A DNA stretch of 64,000 nucleotides from Neobacillus cucumis (GCF_016908975.1 NZ_JAFBEX010000003.1:62001-126000), one strand, 5' to 3'. Counted from the stretch's first letter, positions 8,793 to 18,016 are shown. Notes: generated from the letters alone by a model not told the origin. A program made the numbers and translations.

Positions 8793-8830
8793 ACAAAAAA
8801 AACTGCCGAGAAAAATACCCTTTCTCGACA
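8793..8830 (-). terminator. Terminator downstream of lysA, within repeat flank
   Basis: On the minus strand GTCGAGAAA and TTTCTCGGC pair, followed by a run of eight T. A nearly identical hairpin lies downstream of scoB at 26611-26647, in the matching flank of the other repeat copy. Confidence 0.7.
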
Positions 8831-8898
8831 ATCAATCTGAGGTGCTGCAATAAAAAGCAGCTTTTCTACTTTTATATCTTAATGGATGAAACTTTTCG

Positions 8899-10203
8899 TT
8901 ATTTTAACGGCAAATCCAATCGAACTAAATCTTCATAGGATTCTCTTTTTACGACAAGTGTGGCCCTTCCGTTTTCTACAAACACAACAGCTGGGCGAGG
9001 GATTCGGTTATAATTGTTGGCCATAGAATAACCGTACGCTCCCGTACAAAACACTGCTAAAATATCCTCTTCTCCTGCCTCAGGAAGCGGTAAATCCCAG
9101 ATTAACATGTCACCTGATTCACAGCATTTTCCGGCAATAGAGACGGTTTGATTTGCTTTTGCTAATGGTTTATTGGCGAGAACTGCTTCATATTTTGCTT
9201 GATAAAGAGCAGGGCGGATATTATCACTCATTCCCCCGTCAACTGCTAAATATTTTCTAACACCTGGAACTTCCTTTGATGAACCAACTTGGTATAAGGT
9301 AATACCGGCATCGCCGACAAGCGAACGGCCCGGTTCAATCCAAATTTCAGGCATTTGCAAGGAATACTGTTCGGCTAATTGTTTCACTTCAGTAATAATT
9401 TCTTGAACATATTGTGATGGAAGAATCGGCTCATCTTCTTTTGTATAACGGATTCCAAAGCCTCCACCTAAATTTAATACCTTAGCTTCAAAAGAAAATT
9501 TCTTTTTCCAGTTTTCAAGCTTTTCAACTATTTTTTGGGCTGCCATTAAGAACCCAGTCGTTTCAAATATTTGTGAACCTATATGACAATGAAGTCCAAG
9601 AACATTAAAAGAACTGCATGCTATCGCTATTTTTAATGCCTCTTCAGCCTGACCGTTCTGAAGATCAAAACCGAATTTAGAATCTTCCTGACCGGTTAAG
9701 ATGTAGTCATGGGTATGCGCTTCAATACCTGGGGTCACCCTTAAAAGAATATTGACATTCGCATTTTTCTCTCGGCACAATACTTTTAATAGTTCTAGTT
9801 CTGTAAAGTTATCAACGACAATACAGCCGATGTTGTGATCTAAAGCCATCTCAAGTTCTTCTCTGCTTTTATTATTTCCGTGAAAATGAATTCTCTCAAC
9901 TGGAAAACCTGCAACTATTGCCGTGTATAATTCTCCGCCAGATACCACGTCTAGTGATAAACCTTCTTCTTCTGCCAGCTGTATCATTGCAACAGTTGAG
10001 AATGCTTTACTAGCATACGCTACCTGGGCCGTAACATTTAAATCATCAAACGTTTTTTTAAATCCCCGGGCCCGTTCTCTCATCAGGGCTACATCATAAA
10101 CATAAAGAGGAGTTCCAAATTGCTGTGCTAGCTCTACAGCATCAACTCCACCTATTTCCAGATGCCCGTTCTTGTTTACTCCTGTTGATCCGTAAAAATA
10201 CAT
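8899..10203 (-). CDS. lysA: Diaminopimelate decarboxylase
   Basis: Catalyses the last step of lysine synthesis, meso-diaminopimelate to lysine, with PLP. The 434-residue protein has the PLP lysine in VAYASKAFST (Lys66), the HFHGNNKS and CHIGSQI strands, the glycine-rich phosphate site LNLGGGFGIRY, EPGRS, and the second-subunit Cys in GKCCESGD. Length is normal for fold-type III decarboxylases. It lies directly after spoVAF, as in B. subtilis. A terminator sits between spoVAF and lysA, so lysA probably has its own promoter. No lysine riboswitch was seen upstream. Confidence 0.96.
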   Translation of the reverse strand: MYFYGSTGVNKNGHLEIGGVDAVELAQQFGTPLYVYDVALMRERARGFKKTFDDLNVTAQVAYASKAFSTVAMIQLAEEEGLSLDVVSGGELYTAIVAGFPVERIHFHGNNKSREELEMALDHNIGCIVVDNFTELELLKVLCREKNANVNILLRVTPGIEAHTHDYILTGQEDSKFGFDLQNGQAEEALKIAIACSSFNVLGLHCHIGSQIFETTGFLMAAQKIVEKLENWKKKFSFEAKVLNLGGGFGIRYTKEDEPILPSQYVQEIITEVKQLAEQYSLQMPEIWIEPGRSLVGDAGITLYQVGSSKEVPGVRKYLAVDGGMSDNIRPALYQAKYEAVLANKPLAKANQTVSIAGKCCESGDMLIWDLPLPEAGEEDILAVFCTGAYGYSMANNYNRIPRPAVVFVENGRATLVVKRESYEDLVRLDLPLK

Positions 10204-10257
10204 TCCCTCTCCCTCTCTCCATTACACTACTTTAGTCTATGAGACATTCTCAAAAAT

Positions 10258-10295
10258 AAATAGACAGAATCGAATAAGATACTGCCTATTTTTTT
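10258..10295 (-). terminator. Terminator after spoVAF
   Basis: Minus-strand stem AATAGGCAG/CTGTCTATT with one G-T pair and a 14-base loop, then TATTTTTG. It separates the spoVA operon from lysA. Confidence 0.6.
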
Positions 10296-10370
10296 AAACT
10301 TCTTAACTTTTATTTAAATAAAATAAACTTAGCATACCTTATTAAAAACTGCAATTATAAATTACAGATT

Positions 10371-11861
10371 TTATTTCCTGTTTGAACCTGGCGGCTGCCG
10401 AAAGCGATTTCGAGGTCGAACAATACTGGGTCTCAACAAGGAGCCTGGAATTGCTCGACGAATAAGGATCTGCAAAAATCCTTTCGGTTCAAAAGGAAGA
10501 AATGGCCAAAAGTATGGGGTGTTAAGCGCACGTAATCTTACCACAAATAAAAACATTAAAGTACAGCCTATAATAAATCCGGGTGTATGGAAAAAGGCTA
10601 CTAAAATCATCAAAATGATTCTGGCAATCTTATTGGCTACTCCCAATTCATAACTTGGAGTAGTAAAGGTGCCTATACCTGCTACTGCAACATACAGGAT
10701 GACTTCAGGGACGAATAGTCCTACATCAATTGCTATTTGTCCAATCAGGACGGCAGCAATTAAGCCCATAGCCGTTGATAATGGTGTTGGAGTATGTATG
10801 GCTGCCATTCTTAAAAATTCAATGCCCAAATCAGCTAAAATCAATTGAACTACCACTGGTATATGCGTATGCTTATTTGGTCCAATAAAGGCAATCTCTT
10901 TAGGCAGTAATGACGGTTCTACAACAAATAATAGCCAAAGCGGAAGTAAGATTAGCGATGCTATTATTCCTACAAACCGTGTCCACCTAACAAAGGTGCC
11001 CATCGCCGGTGATTCCCGAAATTCTTCTGCATGCTGAACATGATGAAAATAAGTTGTCGGCGTAATAATGACACTTGGTGAGGTATCACAATAAATAATA
11101 ACGTGCCCCTCTAAAATATGTGCAGCAGCAACATCGGCTCTTTCTGTATATCGAACCATTGGAAAGGGATTCCATCCTTGTTTTACGATAAATTCTTCAA
11201 TGGTTTTATCCCCCATAGGAATTCCATCTACTTCAATAGCCTGTAATTCTTTTCTTAATATATTTAATAAATCAGCATCAGCAACATCCTCTAGGTAACC
11301 GATGGCCACATCAGTTTTGGACCTTTCACCTACTCTAATCATTTCAAAGCGTAAACGTTCGTCACGAATTCTTCTTCTAGTTAAAGCAGTATTTAGAATG
11401 ATATTCTCAACAAACCCATCCCTTGCTCCACGAACAACCTTTTCAGTATCAGGTTCTTGAGGTGACCGACCCGGATAGCTTCTTACATCAACTACTAACG
11501 CTGTCCCAACTCCGTCCATGACAACAACAATTTGACCTGATAACACAAAAGTAACCAAATCCTCAAGTGTCTCGACAGGTGATACAGATTGATTAACGAG
11601 TCGATTATAGACTAGTTTGTATATATCGGCAGAATGCTTTTCATGATCATTTAGTTCTACAAGTTCTTCAATTAGTTCGATAATAAAACGTGTATCACAA
11701 AGTCCATTACAGTAATAGATATGGACATCATTTTTAAGGACTTTCAGCTTTCTAACACCTAAGTCAAAGCTTATGCCTAATCCCACTCTTTGCTTCATAT
11801 AATTTTCAATTTCATTTACGGATTGGGGGATTGACCATTTTTGCTCATTGTTCCTTGACAT
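10371..11861 (-). CDS. spoVAF: Stage V sporulation protein AF (GerA-family subunit A paralogue)
   Basis: A 496-residue membrane protein of the GerA/GerBA/SpoVAF family: long N-terminal hydrophilic domain, then several membrane helices from about residue 290 ([52 protein letters not shown]) and a basic proline-rich C-terminus. In B. subtilis SpoVAF is a forespore inner-membrane protein linked to germination and dispensable for dipicolinate uptake. I chose the ATG at 11861 because AAAGGAG lies 8-9 bases upstream; the frame continues to 11891. It overlaps the spoVAEa end by 17 bases. Confidence 0.93.
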   Translation of the reverse strand: MSRNNEQKWSIPQSVNEIENYMKQRVGLGISFDLGVRKLKVLKNDVHIYYCNGLCDTRFIIELIEELVELNDHEKHSADIYKLVYNRLVNQSVSPVETLEDLVTFVLSGQIVVVMDGVGTALVVDVRSYPGRSPQEPDTEKVVRGARDGFVENIILNTALTRRRIRDERLRFEMIRVGERSKTDVAIGYLEDVADADLLNILRKELQAIEVDGIPMGDKTIEEFIVKQGWNPFPMVRYTERADVAAAHILEGHVIIYCDTSPSVIITPTTYFHHVQHAEEFRESPAMGTFVRWTRFVGIIASLILLPLWLLFVVEPSLLPKEIAFIGPNKHTHIPVVVQLILADLGIEFLRMAAIHTPTPLSTAMGLIAAVLIGQIAIDVGLFVPEVILYVAVAGIGTFTTPSYELGVANKIARIILMILVAFFHTPGFIIGCTLMFLFVVRLRALNTPYFWPFLPFEPKGFLQILIRRAIPGSLLRPSIVRPRNRFRQPPGSNRK

Positions 11862-12423
11862 GAAAGCCACTCCTTTCAAGTATGAGTTCAACAGCTTTTT
11901 TTGTTATTGGGGAACCAGTTTTGTATGAATCCCGTCGAGCCATTTTGCCAATATCACCCACTCCTACGATAATGGGGATATTTAATTCATCAAGACAATA
12001 AACAGTATCACCATTTATCCTCCCAATTTCTAGTTCTTGTATACCATGTTTATCAACACCATAAGGAGTTAGGACTCCATCGCGATCAATACTTACATCA
12101 ACCCTTGTCCATTCTTCATGCCTGGACCTTGCTGCAACAGCAATGGCTCCTAAAACTTCAATATCTTTGTGTGTTGCAACATATTTTAAAGCTGATTCAC
12201 CTGCACCTTCCCCTACAATCCCGCTATCATCAAACATCACTAACACTGGATCATGTGGTGTTTTTTTAATTAATTTTACAATCTCTGGGCCTGTTAATTT
12301 GGAAGGATTTCCATAGGAACTGGTAATACAACGCCCGCCTATCTCTTTGGCAACATGTTCAACAGCCCTTTTGGCATATTCATCACCGTCAGTAATTAAT
12401 ATGACGCGCCTCCGAATACTCAT
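11845..12423 (-). CDS. spoVAEA: Stage V sporulation protein AE, SpoVAEa type
   Basis: A 192-residue soluble protein beginning [32 protein letters not shown], with [23 protein letters not shown] and the end region [16 protein letters not shown], as in SpoVAEa of B. subtilis. It has no membrane segment, unlike SpoVAEb. The start at 12423 follows GGAAGGGA; an in-frame ATG at 12462 would add 13 poorly conserved residues. Its upstream neighbour is spoVAB with no genes between, so spoVAC, spoVAD and spoVAEb are missing from the usual position. Confidence 0.92.
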   Translation of the reverse strand: MSIRRRVILITDGDEYAKRAVEHVAKEIGGRCITSSYGNPSKLTGPEIVKLIKKTPHDPVLVMFDDSGIVGEGAGESALKYVATHKDIEVLGAIAVAARSRHEEWTRVDVSIDRDGVLTPYGVDKHGIQELEIGRINGDTVYCLDELNIPIIVGVGDIGKMARRDSYKTGSPITKKAVELILERSGFHVKEQ

Positions 12424-12470
12424 ACTTTGATGTCCCTTCCTAATTAAAGAGTAATTGACCATGATGCTAC

Positions 12471-12489
12471 CCTGTTTATTCCAAACAGG
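12471..12489 (-). other. Small hairpin in spoVAB-spoVAEa junction
   Basis: CCTGTTT/AAACAGG with a 5-base loop, no T run behind it. It lies exactly where spoVAC-spoVAD-spoVAEb would be expected. It may be a processing or attenuating hairpin, or a leftover of the rearrangement. Confidence 0.4.
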
Positions 12490-12501
12490 TATCCACCGCT
12501 T

Positions 12502-12924
12502 TTAATGATGAATAAAGAAAAGCCATTGAAAGATAGAGCCAAAAATTTTCCCTAACACGATGGCCATCACTAGCATAATAATTTGTTTATCAAGTCGAAT
12601 CCTTTTGGCCAGGATTGGAAAAACATTTACTACTTCCGTTAATCCCGCTGCTAACATTCCAACAAAAACACCACCGGTAAGACCTAGGGGAATTAAGAAA
12701 AAGGATGAGATATGAAATGCTGGGTCTCTTAAACTTGCGAATACACCTACAAGGACCCCGGATACTACTGCCCATTCGTAGTATTGAATCATCCTCAATG
12801 ATTTGGAAAGCTGTGTCAATCTAGGGATTATGCCTAGTACAGTTAGAAATGCAACAAACCCCGCCCCTACAGAGAGTCCACTCGCGAGACCAATAAAGAT
12901 CACCAACAAAATTTTAATCATCAT
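12502..12924 (-). CDS. spoVAB: Stage V sporulation protein AB
   Basis: A 140-residue membrane protein with four to five hydrophobic helices (ILLVIFIGLASGLSVGAGFVAFL at the start, a GVLVGVFASL segment, LGLTGGVFVGMLAAGLTEVVN, and a C-terminal IIMLVMAIVLGKIFG). Length and topology match SpoVAB of B. subtilis. It overlaps the spoVAA end by 11 bases, indicating coupled translation in the forespore-specific spoVA operon. The SpoVA proteins form the channel for calcium-dipicolinate in the spore inner membrane; the exact role of AB is not known. Confidence 0.93.
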   Translation of the reverse strand: MMIKILLVIFIGLASGLSVGAGFVAFLTVLGIIPRLTQLSKSLRMIQYYEWAVVSGVLVGVFASLRDPAFHISSFFLIPLGLTGGVFVGMLAAGLTEVVNVFPILAKRIRLDKQIIMLVMAIVLGKIFGSIFQWLFFIHH

Positions 12925-13534
12925 TGATATGCTTCATACTTTCTTTATTTTCATGGATGACTACATAATTATCTAAATCCAGCTGATAATTAAAAATTTC
13001 TACTTCAAGTGGACTGGGTTCTTCATTTAAACGATGTTTAAACACATGATTAAAAAAAAGAATCATTCCTAGTCCTAAACCAATCGAATAGGGAATTTGG
13101 AAAAGTAGTGGCTTTACTGCTTTTTTTTCAGTAATAATGGTATAAATTTTTTCTTGAACGCTTCTCATACTAACATCATCATGAAAGTTCATGATTGTCA
13201 TGGCTGAGCCAAAAAATAATAAGAACCATATTAAAATAAAGATAGGCAGTGACACCTTCTTCTTCTCAAAAACCACTTCGACAATGGTCTGAGCAGGACC
13301 AATCGTTTGGACTTCCCCATCCTCGAACAATGATGTGACCTTTTTAATAACCTCCATGACATCAATAACGATAATATTTTGATCCTTTTCGGTTACTTGG
13401 TAAATCATCATTGTTTGTAATTTCGAGAGGATTGCTTCTGGGGCAATAACCTGGGCAACATCCTTTAAATAAATTTTTTCCTGTGGTCGGACATGAACAC
13501 GGTGCCGCATGCGGATGTAGATTGTTTTTTCCAA
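12914..13534 (-). CDS. spoVAA: Stage V sporulation protein AA
   Basis: The TTG start at 13534 gives 206 residues, the same as B. subtilis SpoVAA, and lies 8 bases after GGGAAG. The frame extends to 13597, but that region has no ribosome site and carries the candidate promoter. Features: N-terminal EKTIYIRMRHRVHVRP, two membrane helices (about residues 100-120 and 150-170), and the strongly conserved NEEPSPLEVEIFNYQLDLDNYV near the C-terminus. First gene of the spoVA operon, directly behind sigF and its terminator. Confidence 0.93.
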   Translation of the reverse strand: MEKTIYIRMRHRVHVRPQEKIYLKDVAQVIAPEAILSKLQTMMIYQVTEKDQNIIVIDVMEVIKKVTSLFEDGEVQTIGPAQTIVEVVFEKKKVSLPIFILIWFLLFFGSAMTIMNFHDDVSMRSVQEKIYTIITEKKAVKPLLFQIPYSIGLGLGMILFFNHVFKHRLNEEPSPLEVEIFNYQLDLDNYVVIHENKESMKHINDD

Positions 13535-13569
13535 AACATTCACTTCCCACACAATGATTTCCTCATTAA

Positions 13570-13599
13570 TAGTATGGATAATATTGCGTTCTTTCATGT
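13570..13599 (-). promoter_or_regulatory. Candidate sigma-G promoter of spoVA operon
   Basis: On the minus strand a -35-like ACATG (13595-13599) and a -10 CATACTA (13570-13576) are 18 bases apart, agreeing with the sigma-G pattern (GHATR, 17-18 bases, CATnnTA) except the first base. The spoVA operon is sigma-G-dependent in B. subtilis. The start would fall near 13563, about 30 bases before the spoVAA TTG. Confidence 0.5.
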
Positions 13600-13608
13600 A
13601 AGCAAATG

Positions 13609-13638
13609 AAAAACCGTATGGATCAAAGATCCATACGG
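13609..13638 (-). terminator. Intrinsic terminator of the spoIIA operon
   Basis: Perfect 11-bp stem CCGTATGGATC/GATCCATACGG with a 3-base loop followed on the minus strand by TTTTT. It overlaps the sigF stop codon (13623-13625). Confidence 0.88.
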
Positions 13639-14381
13639 TCCTTCATTTGCTGTAATATTTTCTTCTCGAGCCTTGAAACTTGTACTTGAGAAATCCCGAG
13701 CCTGATTGCTACTTCAGATTGGGTTTGATCTTTATAATATCGAAGGTAAACGATTAGCCTTTCTCGTTCATCTAACTCCCGAATCGCTTCTTTTAATGCG
13801 ATTTTATCAAACCATTTCCCTTCATTACCATCATCAATTTGATCTAGTAATGTAATAGGGTCCCCATCATTTTCATAAACCGTCTCATGTATGGATGATG
13901 GTGTCCTGCTTGCTTCCTGCGCAAGGATTACATCCTCAGGTGAAAGTTCCAGATGAGCTGAAATCTCGTTTACTGTTGGAATTCTTCCAAGTGTTTTAGA
14001 TAATTCATCCTTCGCTTTGCGGATTCTATTTCCCATTTCCTTTAGGGAACGGCTAACCTTTACCGTCCCATCATCGCGGATAAAACGTTGGATTTCACCG
14101 ATAATCATTGGAACCGCATAAGTGGAAAATTTGACATCATAGGATAGGTCAAACTTATCAACAGATTTTAATAATCCGATACAGCCAATTTGGAATAAAT
14201 CATCCGGGTCATAACCCCTGTTAAGAAACCGCTGGACAACAGACCAAACAAGACGCATATTTTTTTCAACAATTAAATCTCTGGATTCTTGGTCTCCATC
14301 TTGGCTCTTTTTAATGAGCTCTTTTACCTCATGATCTTTTAAATATGTTTGACTTTTATCGTTCTTGACCTCCACATCCAT
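13623..14381 (-). CDS. sigF: RNA polymerase sporulation sigma factor sigma-F
   Basis: A 252-residue sigma-70 family protein, the first forespore-specific sigma factor. Region 2 (DDLFQIGCIGLLKSVDKFD, VKFSTYAVPMIIGEIQRFIRDD), region 3 and the region 4 helix-turn-helix (QTQSEVAIRLGISQVQVSRLEKKIL) are intact. The ATG at 14381 is 8 bases after AAGGAG; a TTG two codons upstream sits too close to that site. It is third in spoIIAA-spoIIAB-sigF and is held inactive by SpoIIAB until SpoIIAA is dephosphorylated. Confidence 0.97.
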   Translation of the reverse strand: MDVEVKNDKSQTYLKDHEVKELIKKSQDGDQESRDLIVEKNMRLVWSVVQRFLNRGYDPDDLFQIGCIGLLKSVDKFDLSYDVKFSTYAVPMIIGEIQRFIRDDGTVKVSRSLKEMGNRIRKAKDELSKTLGRIPTVNEISAHLELSPEDVILAQEASRTPSSIHETVYENDGDPITLLDQIDDGNEGKWFDKIALKEAIRELDERERLIVYLRYYKDQTQSEVAIRLGISQVQVSRLEKKILQQMKDRMDL

Positions 14382-14393
14382 CGGCAAGTCTCC

Positions 14394-14834
14394 TTAATTG
14401 CAAAGCATTTTGTTTAGTTTTAAATGCTTCCGTAATCTCACTTCGGTTCCGCTGCCTGGCTGTGAATGAACCTCTACCTCATCCATGAAATTTTCCATGA
14501 TAGTGAATCCCATACCGGAGCGTTCTAAATCCGGTTTTGTTGTAAATAATGGCTGACGAGCTTCCTCCACATCTGTTATGCCTAAACCAACATCTTTAAT
14601 CGTCAAATCAATCAGATTGTCCTCAATCGTTACCTGGATATAAACAATCCCACTAGGATCATTTTCATATCCATGAATAATCGCATTCGTGACGGCCTCT
14701 GATACAACTGTTTTAATTTCTGTTAGCTCATCCATTGTCGGATCAAGCTGAGCAATAAAAGCAGCAACAGTTACACGGGCAAATGACTCATTTTGACTTA
14801 AAGCACTGAATTGGAGATTCATTTCATTCTTCAT
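14394..14834 (-). CDS. spoIIAB: Anti-sigma-F factor and serine kinase SpoIIAB
   Basis: A 146-residue GHKL/Bergerat-fold kinase. The N box [12 protein letters not shown] includes Glu46 and Asn50, the G1 motif is DVGLGI, and the G2 region is [12 protein letters not shown]. It binds sigma-F and phosphorylates SpoIIAA on serine using ATP. The ATG directly follows the spoIIAA stop (TGA then ATG with no gap), so the anti-anti-sigma and anti-sigma factors are made in linked amounts. Confidence 0.97.
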   Translation of the reverse strand: MKNEMNLQFSALSQNESFARVTVAAFIAQLDPTMDELTEIKTVVSEAVTNAIIHGYENDPSGIVYIQVTIEDNLIDLTIKDVGLGITDVEEARQPLFTTKPDLERSGMGFTIMENFMDEVEVHSQPGSGTEVRLRKHLKLNKMLCN

Positions 14835-15185
14835 TCAGGCCACCCCCAATCTTTGCAATGCAAATTCCTCAGTCGGTTCCATTTTGATAATTTTAAATAA
14901 ACCAGACATATCGAATAATCTTTGTATTGCAGGGGAAATCGCACAAACCACCATTTCACCGTGCACCTGTTTTATTTGTTTATATCTTCCTAAAATAACC
15001 CCTAAGCCTGAACTATCCATAAAAGAGAGTTGTTCTAGATTTAAAACAATATGACGAATATCATTTTTTTCAATTACAGCCGAAGCTTTATCACGAAGTT
15101 CATCCGCTGTATGGTGATCTAACTCCCCACTTAAGCGAATGCATAATACATCATGTTTTGTTTCCATATTAATGTTAAGACTCAC
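14835..15185 (-). CDS. spoIIAA: Anti-sigma-F factor antagonist SpoIIAA
   Basis: A 116-residue STAS-domain protein. The phosphorylated serine is in [16 protein letters not shown]; with the chosen GTG start it is Ser58, the same number as in B. subtilis. The GTG at 15185 is 9 bases after AAGGAGG; an in-frame ATG at 15221 lies inside the sigma-H promoter and is not used. Unphosphorylated SpoIIAA releases sigma-F from SpoIIAB. It is the first gene of the operon. Confidence 0.97.
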   Translation of the reverse strand: MSLNINMETKHDVLCIRLSGELDHHTADELRDKASAVIEKNDIRHIVLNLEQLSFMDSSGLGVILGRYKQIKQVHGEMVVCAISPAIQRLFDMSGLFKIIKMEPTEEFALQRLGVA

Positions 15186-15218
15186 TATTCCCGTCCTCCT
15201 TAATCTGGTATAGTGAGT

Positions 15219-15248
15219 CAATTCGCTTTTTTATAGAAAATATCCTTC
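15219..15248 (-). promoter_or_regulatory. Sigma-H promoter of the spoIIA operon
   Basis: On the minus strand the -35 GAAGGATAT (15240-15248) fits RnAGGAwww and the -10 AGCGAATTG (15219-15227) fits RnnGAATww except the last base, with a 12-base spacer. B. subtilis spoIIA is transcribed by sigma-H with Spo0A~P. The start would be near 15211, just before the ribosome site. Confidence 0.75.
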
Positions 15249-15347
15249 TATACATACAAAACTAGTCCTATTTCGCTAAAATTAGTATTAGTTATTGATG
15301 TTTCGACACGGGCTGTGAAAGATTTCTTCTTAAAAACAAAGAATTGT

Positions 15348-16520
15348 TTATTTTCCAGACTTTGTAAACATTCCAAATGCACGTTTATAAAGTGTCCACC
15401 AGCCTGCTTCTTTTACGGACCTATTGGCTACTAATGGACTTTCTAAAATTACTTTTCCATTCTTAATTAGTTCAATTTTTCCAACTTGATCTCCCTTATT
15501 AATAGGAGCTTTTAAATTTTTTTGTATGATGACTTTTTGTTTAACATCCTGGGTTTTTTCACCCTTTTTCGTCAGGATTGAAATGGGTTCACTTGTAACG
15601 GCTTCGACGTTCTTTTCCTTGCCCTTGCTAATCTTGGCAAGACCAATGGTTTGGGATCTTTTAAACATTGGATGCGTTTGATATTGGGCAAATGCGTAGT
15701 TTAGCAATTTCGTTACTTGAGCATTTCGTTCCTTTGATGTTGGCGCTCCAAAGACAACGGCAATGACACGCATGCCATCTTTTTGGGCTGTTGCTGTTAA
15801 ACAGTATTTTGCCTCTGCAGTAAAGCCTGTTTTTAGCCCATCAACTCCAGGATAAAAACGGACTAATTTATTTGTATTCACCAGCCAGAACTTTTTATCA
15901 GTATTTTCACGAAGATATGCTTCGTACAAGCCTGTGAATTTTGTGATGTCTTCATATTTAAGAAGCTCTTTGGCCATAACAGCCATGTCTGCTGCGGTAC
16001 TATAGTGACCGCTGACTGGAAGACCTGTTGTATTTTTGAAGTGTGTATGCTTTAAGCCTAACTCTTTTGCTTTAGCGTTCATCATGTCCACAAACGCATC
16101 TTCAGAACCTGCAATTCGTTCCGCCATGGCTACTGAGGCATCATTTCCGGAACCAATTGCAATTCCTTTTAGCATTTCTTTAGTGGTCATTTCTTCGCCC
16201 GGCTCAAGGAAAATCTGTGAGCCTCCCATTGAAGCTGCATACTCACTTGTTCTTATTTTTTCATTCCAAGATAGCTTTCCTTTGTCTATTGCTTCCATTA
16301 TTAGGAGCATTGTCATGATTTTTGTCATACTTGCAGGCGGCAGTTCTTGGTTACTATTTTTTTCATAAAGGACTGTGCCTGTGTCTCGTTCAATTAGTAC
16401 AGCGGATCTAACATCGTTGATAATATCAGTACTTTTTTTCTCTTCAGCAGCAAAAGCAGATGGAATCCATAAACTTATTAGTAAAAAAGATGTCACAATG
16501 AAAGAGACAAATCGTTTCAT
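15348..16520 (-). CDS. dacF: Sporulation D-alanyl-D-alanine carboxypeptidase DacF
   Basis: A 390-residue low-molecular-weight penicillin-binding protein with signal peptide (MKRFVSFIVTSFLLIS to about SAFA). Motifs: SMTK with nucleophile Ser near residue 61, SGN (IGSGNDASVA) and KTG (DGLKTGFTAEAKYCLTA). The C-terminal beta domain is present and ends in a basic amphipathic helix. The ATG at 16520 is 8 bases after GGAGGG and gives the B. subtilis length. It acts with DacB on cortex cross-linking from the forespore side and precedes the spoIIA operon, as in B. subtilis. A sigma-F-like promoter is upstream. Confidence 0.95.
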   Translation of the reverse strand: MKRFVSFIVTSFLLISLWIPSAFAAEEKKSTDIINDVRSAVLIERDTGTVLYEKNSNQELPPASMTKIMTMLLIMEAIDKGKLSWNEKIRTSEYAASMGGSQIFLEPGEEMTTKEMLKGIAIGSGNDASVAMAERIAGSEDAFVDMMNAKAKELGLKHTHFKNTTGLPVSGHYSTAADMAVMAKELLKYEDITKFTGLYEAYLRENTDKKFWLVNTNKLVRFYPGVDGLKTGFTAEAKYCLTATAQKDGMRVIAVVFGAPTSKERNAQVTKLLNYAFAQYQTHPMFKRSQTIGLAKISKGKEKNVEAVTSEPISILTKKGEKTQDVKQKVIIQKNLKAPINKGDQVGKIELIKNGKVILESPLVANRSVKEAGWWTLYKRAFGMFTKSGK

Positions 16521-16549
16521 TCGCATAACCCTCCATTCTTTATAGTATC

Positions 16550-16578
16550 CATTTTTTCCAATTTCAATTGCTTTATAC
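16550..16578 (-). promoter_or_regulatory. Candidate sigma-F promoter of dacF
   Basis: On the minus strand GTATA (16574-16578) and GGAAAAAATG (16550-16559) are separated by 14 bases, close to the sigma-F pattern (GHATA, about 15 bases, GGnnAnAMTW). dacF is sigma-F-dependent in B. subtilis. Confidence 0.45.
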
Positions 16579-16604
16579 AATTATTTCCTACAAATCATAA
16601 AAAA

Positions 16605-16655
16605 GGGTGACAGTCACCATGTGAAAATTTCACACAGTGATGTCACCCTGCTTTT
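16605..16655. terminator. Long bidirectional terminator between pdp and dacF
   Basis: Outer stem GGGTGAC/GTCACCC with inner pairing TGTGAAA/TTTCACA gives a long hairpin, with T-rich tracts on both sides. It follows the pdp stop. Confidence 0.82.
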
Positions 16656-17960
16656 TTATTCTGTTATTTCTCCATAGATCAGGATTGGTGCTTCTACTTT
16701 GGTGGATGAAACTTTTATATTTTCATAAAGCTTTTCTCTTACTTCGTCAATGTTTTCGAAGTTGCTATAAATTGTTACAAGTGATTCCCCTTTTTGCACT
16801 TGATCGCCGATTTTCTTTTTTAAAATGAGCCCGACAGCTAAATCGATTGTCGATTCTTTCGTCGCTCTCCCCGCACCGAGCAGCATGGCTGCTGTTCCAA
16901 CTTCATCGGCAATTATTTCGGCTACATATCCATCTTCTTTGGCTTCAAGTTCAAAAGAATAGTTTGCCTGAGGCATGTTAGAAGGATTATCCACAATAGA
17001 GGCATCTCCACCTTGAGAACTTAAAAAGACTTTTAATTTTTCTAGTGCGGAACCGTCTAGGATGGCGTTCTCGAGTTTTTGACGGGCCTCTTCTAGCGAA
17101 TTTGCTTTTTCGGCTAAGTAAACCATATGACTGCCTAAAGTTAAACATAGTTCTGTTAAATCCCGAGGTCCCTCTCCTTTAAGGGTATCTATGGCTTCCT
17201 TCACTTCAAGGGCATTCCCGATGGCATACCCCAGAGGCTGGCTCATATCTGAGATAACAGCCATTGTCCTTCGACCCACATTATTCCCGATTCGGACCAT
17301 TGCTTTCGCTAATTCTTTTGAATCATCTAATGTTTTCATAAAGGCTCCGGCACCTGTTTTAACATCTAGGACAATAGCATCTGCCCCTGCGGCAATTTTT
17401 TTACTCATAATGGAACTAGCAATCAGTGGAATACTGTCAACAGTAGCAGTTACATCCCGTAAGGCATAAAGCTTCTTGTCCGCCGGTGTTAAGTTTCCAC
17501 TCTGTCCGATTACAGCTATTTTGTTTTTGTTGACTAAGTTTATAAATTCTTCATTTTCTATCTCTACATGGAACCCTTTAACGGCTTCTAATTTATCAAT
17601 TGTTCCACCTGTGTGTCCTAAACCACGCCCCGACATTTTTGCAATGGGAACACCCACTGCAGCAACAAGAGGACCAAGTACAAGTGTAGTTGTATCTCCC
17701 ACTCCGCCTGTAGAGTGTTTATCAACTTTAATCCCTTCAATTTGGGATAAATCAATTTGATCACCCGATTCAACCATTGCCATGGTTAAATCTGCTCTCT
17801 CTTTTTCTGTCATACCCCTAAAATAGATGGCCATTGTTAAGGCACTTACTTGATAATCCGGAATCGTTCCATCCGTATATCCGCTGATAATAAATTTAAT
17901 TTCATCGGTTGATAATTCTTGTCCATCTCTCTTTTTTTCGATTAAGTCAACCATTCTCAT
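16656..17960 (-). CDS. pdp: Pyrimidine-nucleoside phosphorylase
   Basis: Cleaves thymidine, deoxyuridine and uridine with phosphate to base plus pentose-1-phosphate. The 434-residue protein has the family signature [21 protein letters not shown], the substrate region [18 protein letters not shown], and the C-terminal barrel-sandwich-like domain. The ATG at 17960 ([10 protein letters not shown]) matches the family N-terminus. It follows pupG closely and completes a drm-pupG-pdp nucleoside catabolism cluster; its product sugar phosphate is isomerised by Drm. Confidence 0.95.
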   Translation of the reverse strand: MRMVDLIEKKRDGQELSTDEIKFIISGYTDGTIPDYQVSALTMAIYFRGMTEKERADLTMAMVESGDQIDLSQIEGIKVDKHSTGGVGDTTTLVLGPLVAAVGVPIAKMSGRGLGHTGGTIDKLEAVKGFHVEIENEEFINLVNKNKIAVIGQSGNLTPADKKLYALRDVTATVDSIPLIASSIMSKKIAAGADAIVLDVKTGAGAFMKTLDDSKELAKAMVRIGNNVGRRTMAVISDMSQPLGYAIGNALEVKEAIDTLKGEGPRDLTELCLTLGSHMVYLAEKANSLEEARQKLENAILDGSALEKLKVFLSSQGGDASIVDNPSNMPQANYSFELEAKEDGYVAEIIADEVGTAAMLLGAGRATKESTIDLAVGLILKKKIGDQVQKGESLVTIYSNFENIDEVREKLYENIKVSSTKVEAPILIYGEITE

Positions 17961-18016
17961 TTGTATCACCACATTTTTAATTAATCAATTTCGGCATTTC
18001 TTTTAGGAGCACGCTT

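Larger units (their letters stand above)
8097..8842. repeat. Composite repeat region, copy 1
   Basis: Gene-free region between ypuA and lysA. It consists of a left hairpin (8097), about 75 bases of AT-rich flank, a 131-bp GC-rich palindromic unit (8201-8331), about 285 bases with no recognisable gene, an oppositely oriented degenerate unit (8618-8748), and a right flank ending in a terminator-like hairpin (8805-8829). Left and right flanks are both recognisably similar to those around 26134-26650, so the whole block is a repeated element. No transposase gene or fragment was recognised in the middle. Confidence 0.65.

Noticed and set aside
10204-10370. Lysine riboswitch upstream of lysA
   Set aside because: The 167-base gap mostly holds the spoVAF terminator; no conserved lysine-riboswitch core words were recognised.
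13535-13597. Longer spoVAA reading frame
   Set aside because: This region holds the candidate sigma-G promoter and has no ribosome site; the TTG at 13534 gives exactly 206 residues.
16036-16368. 110-codon plus-strand frame inside dacF
   Set aside because: It is the antisense shadow of a well-supported gene and has no ribosome site or recognisable protein sequence.
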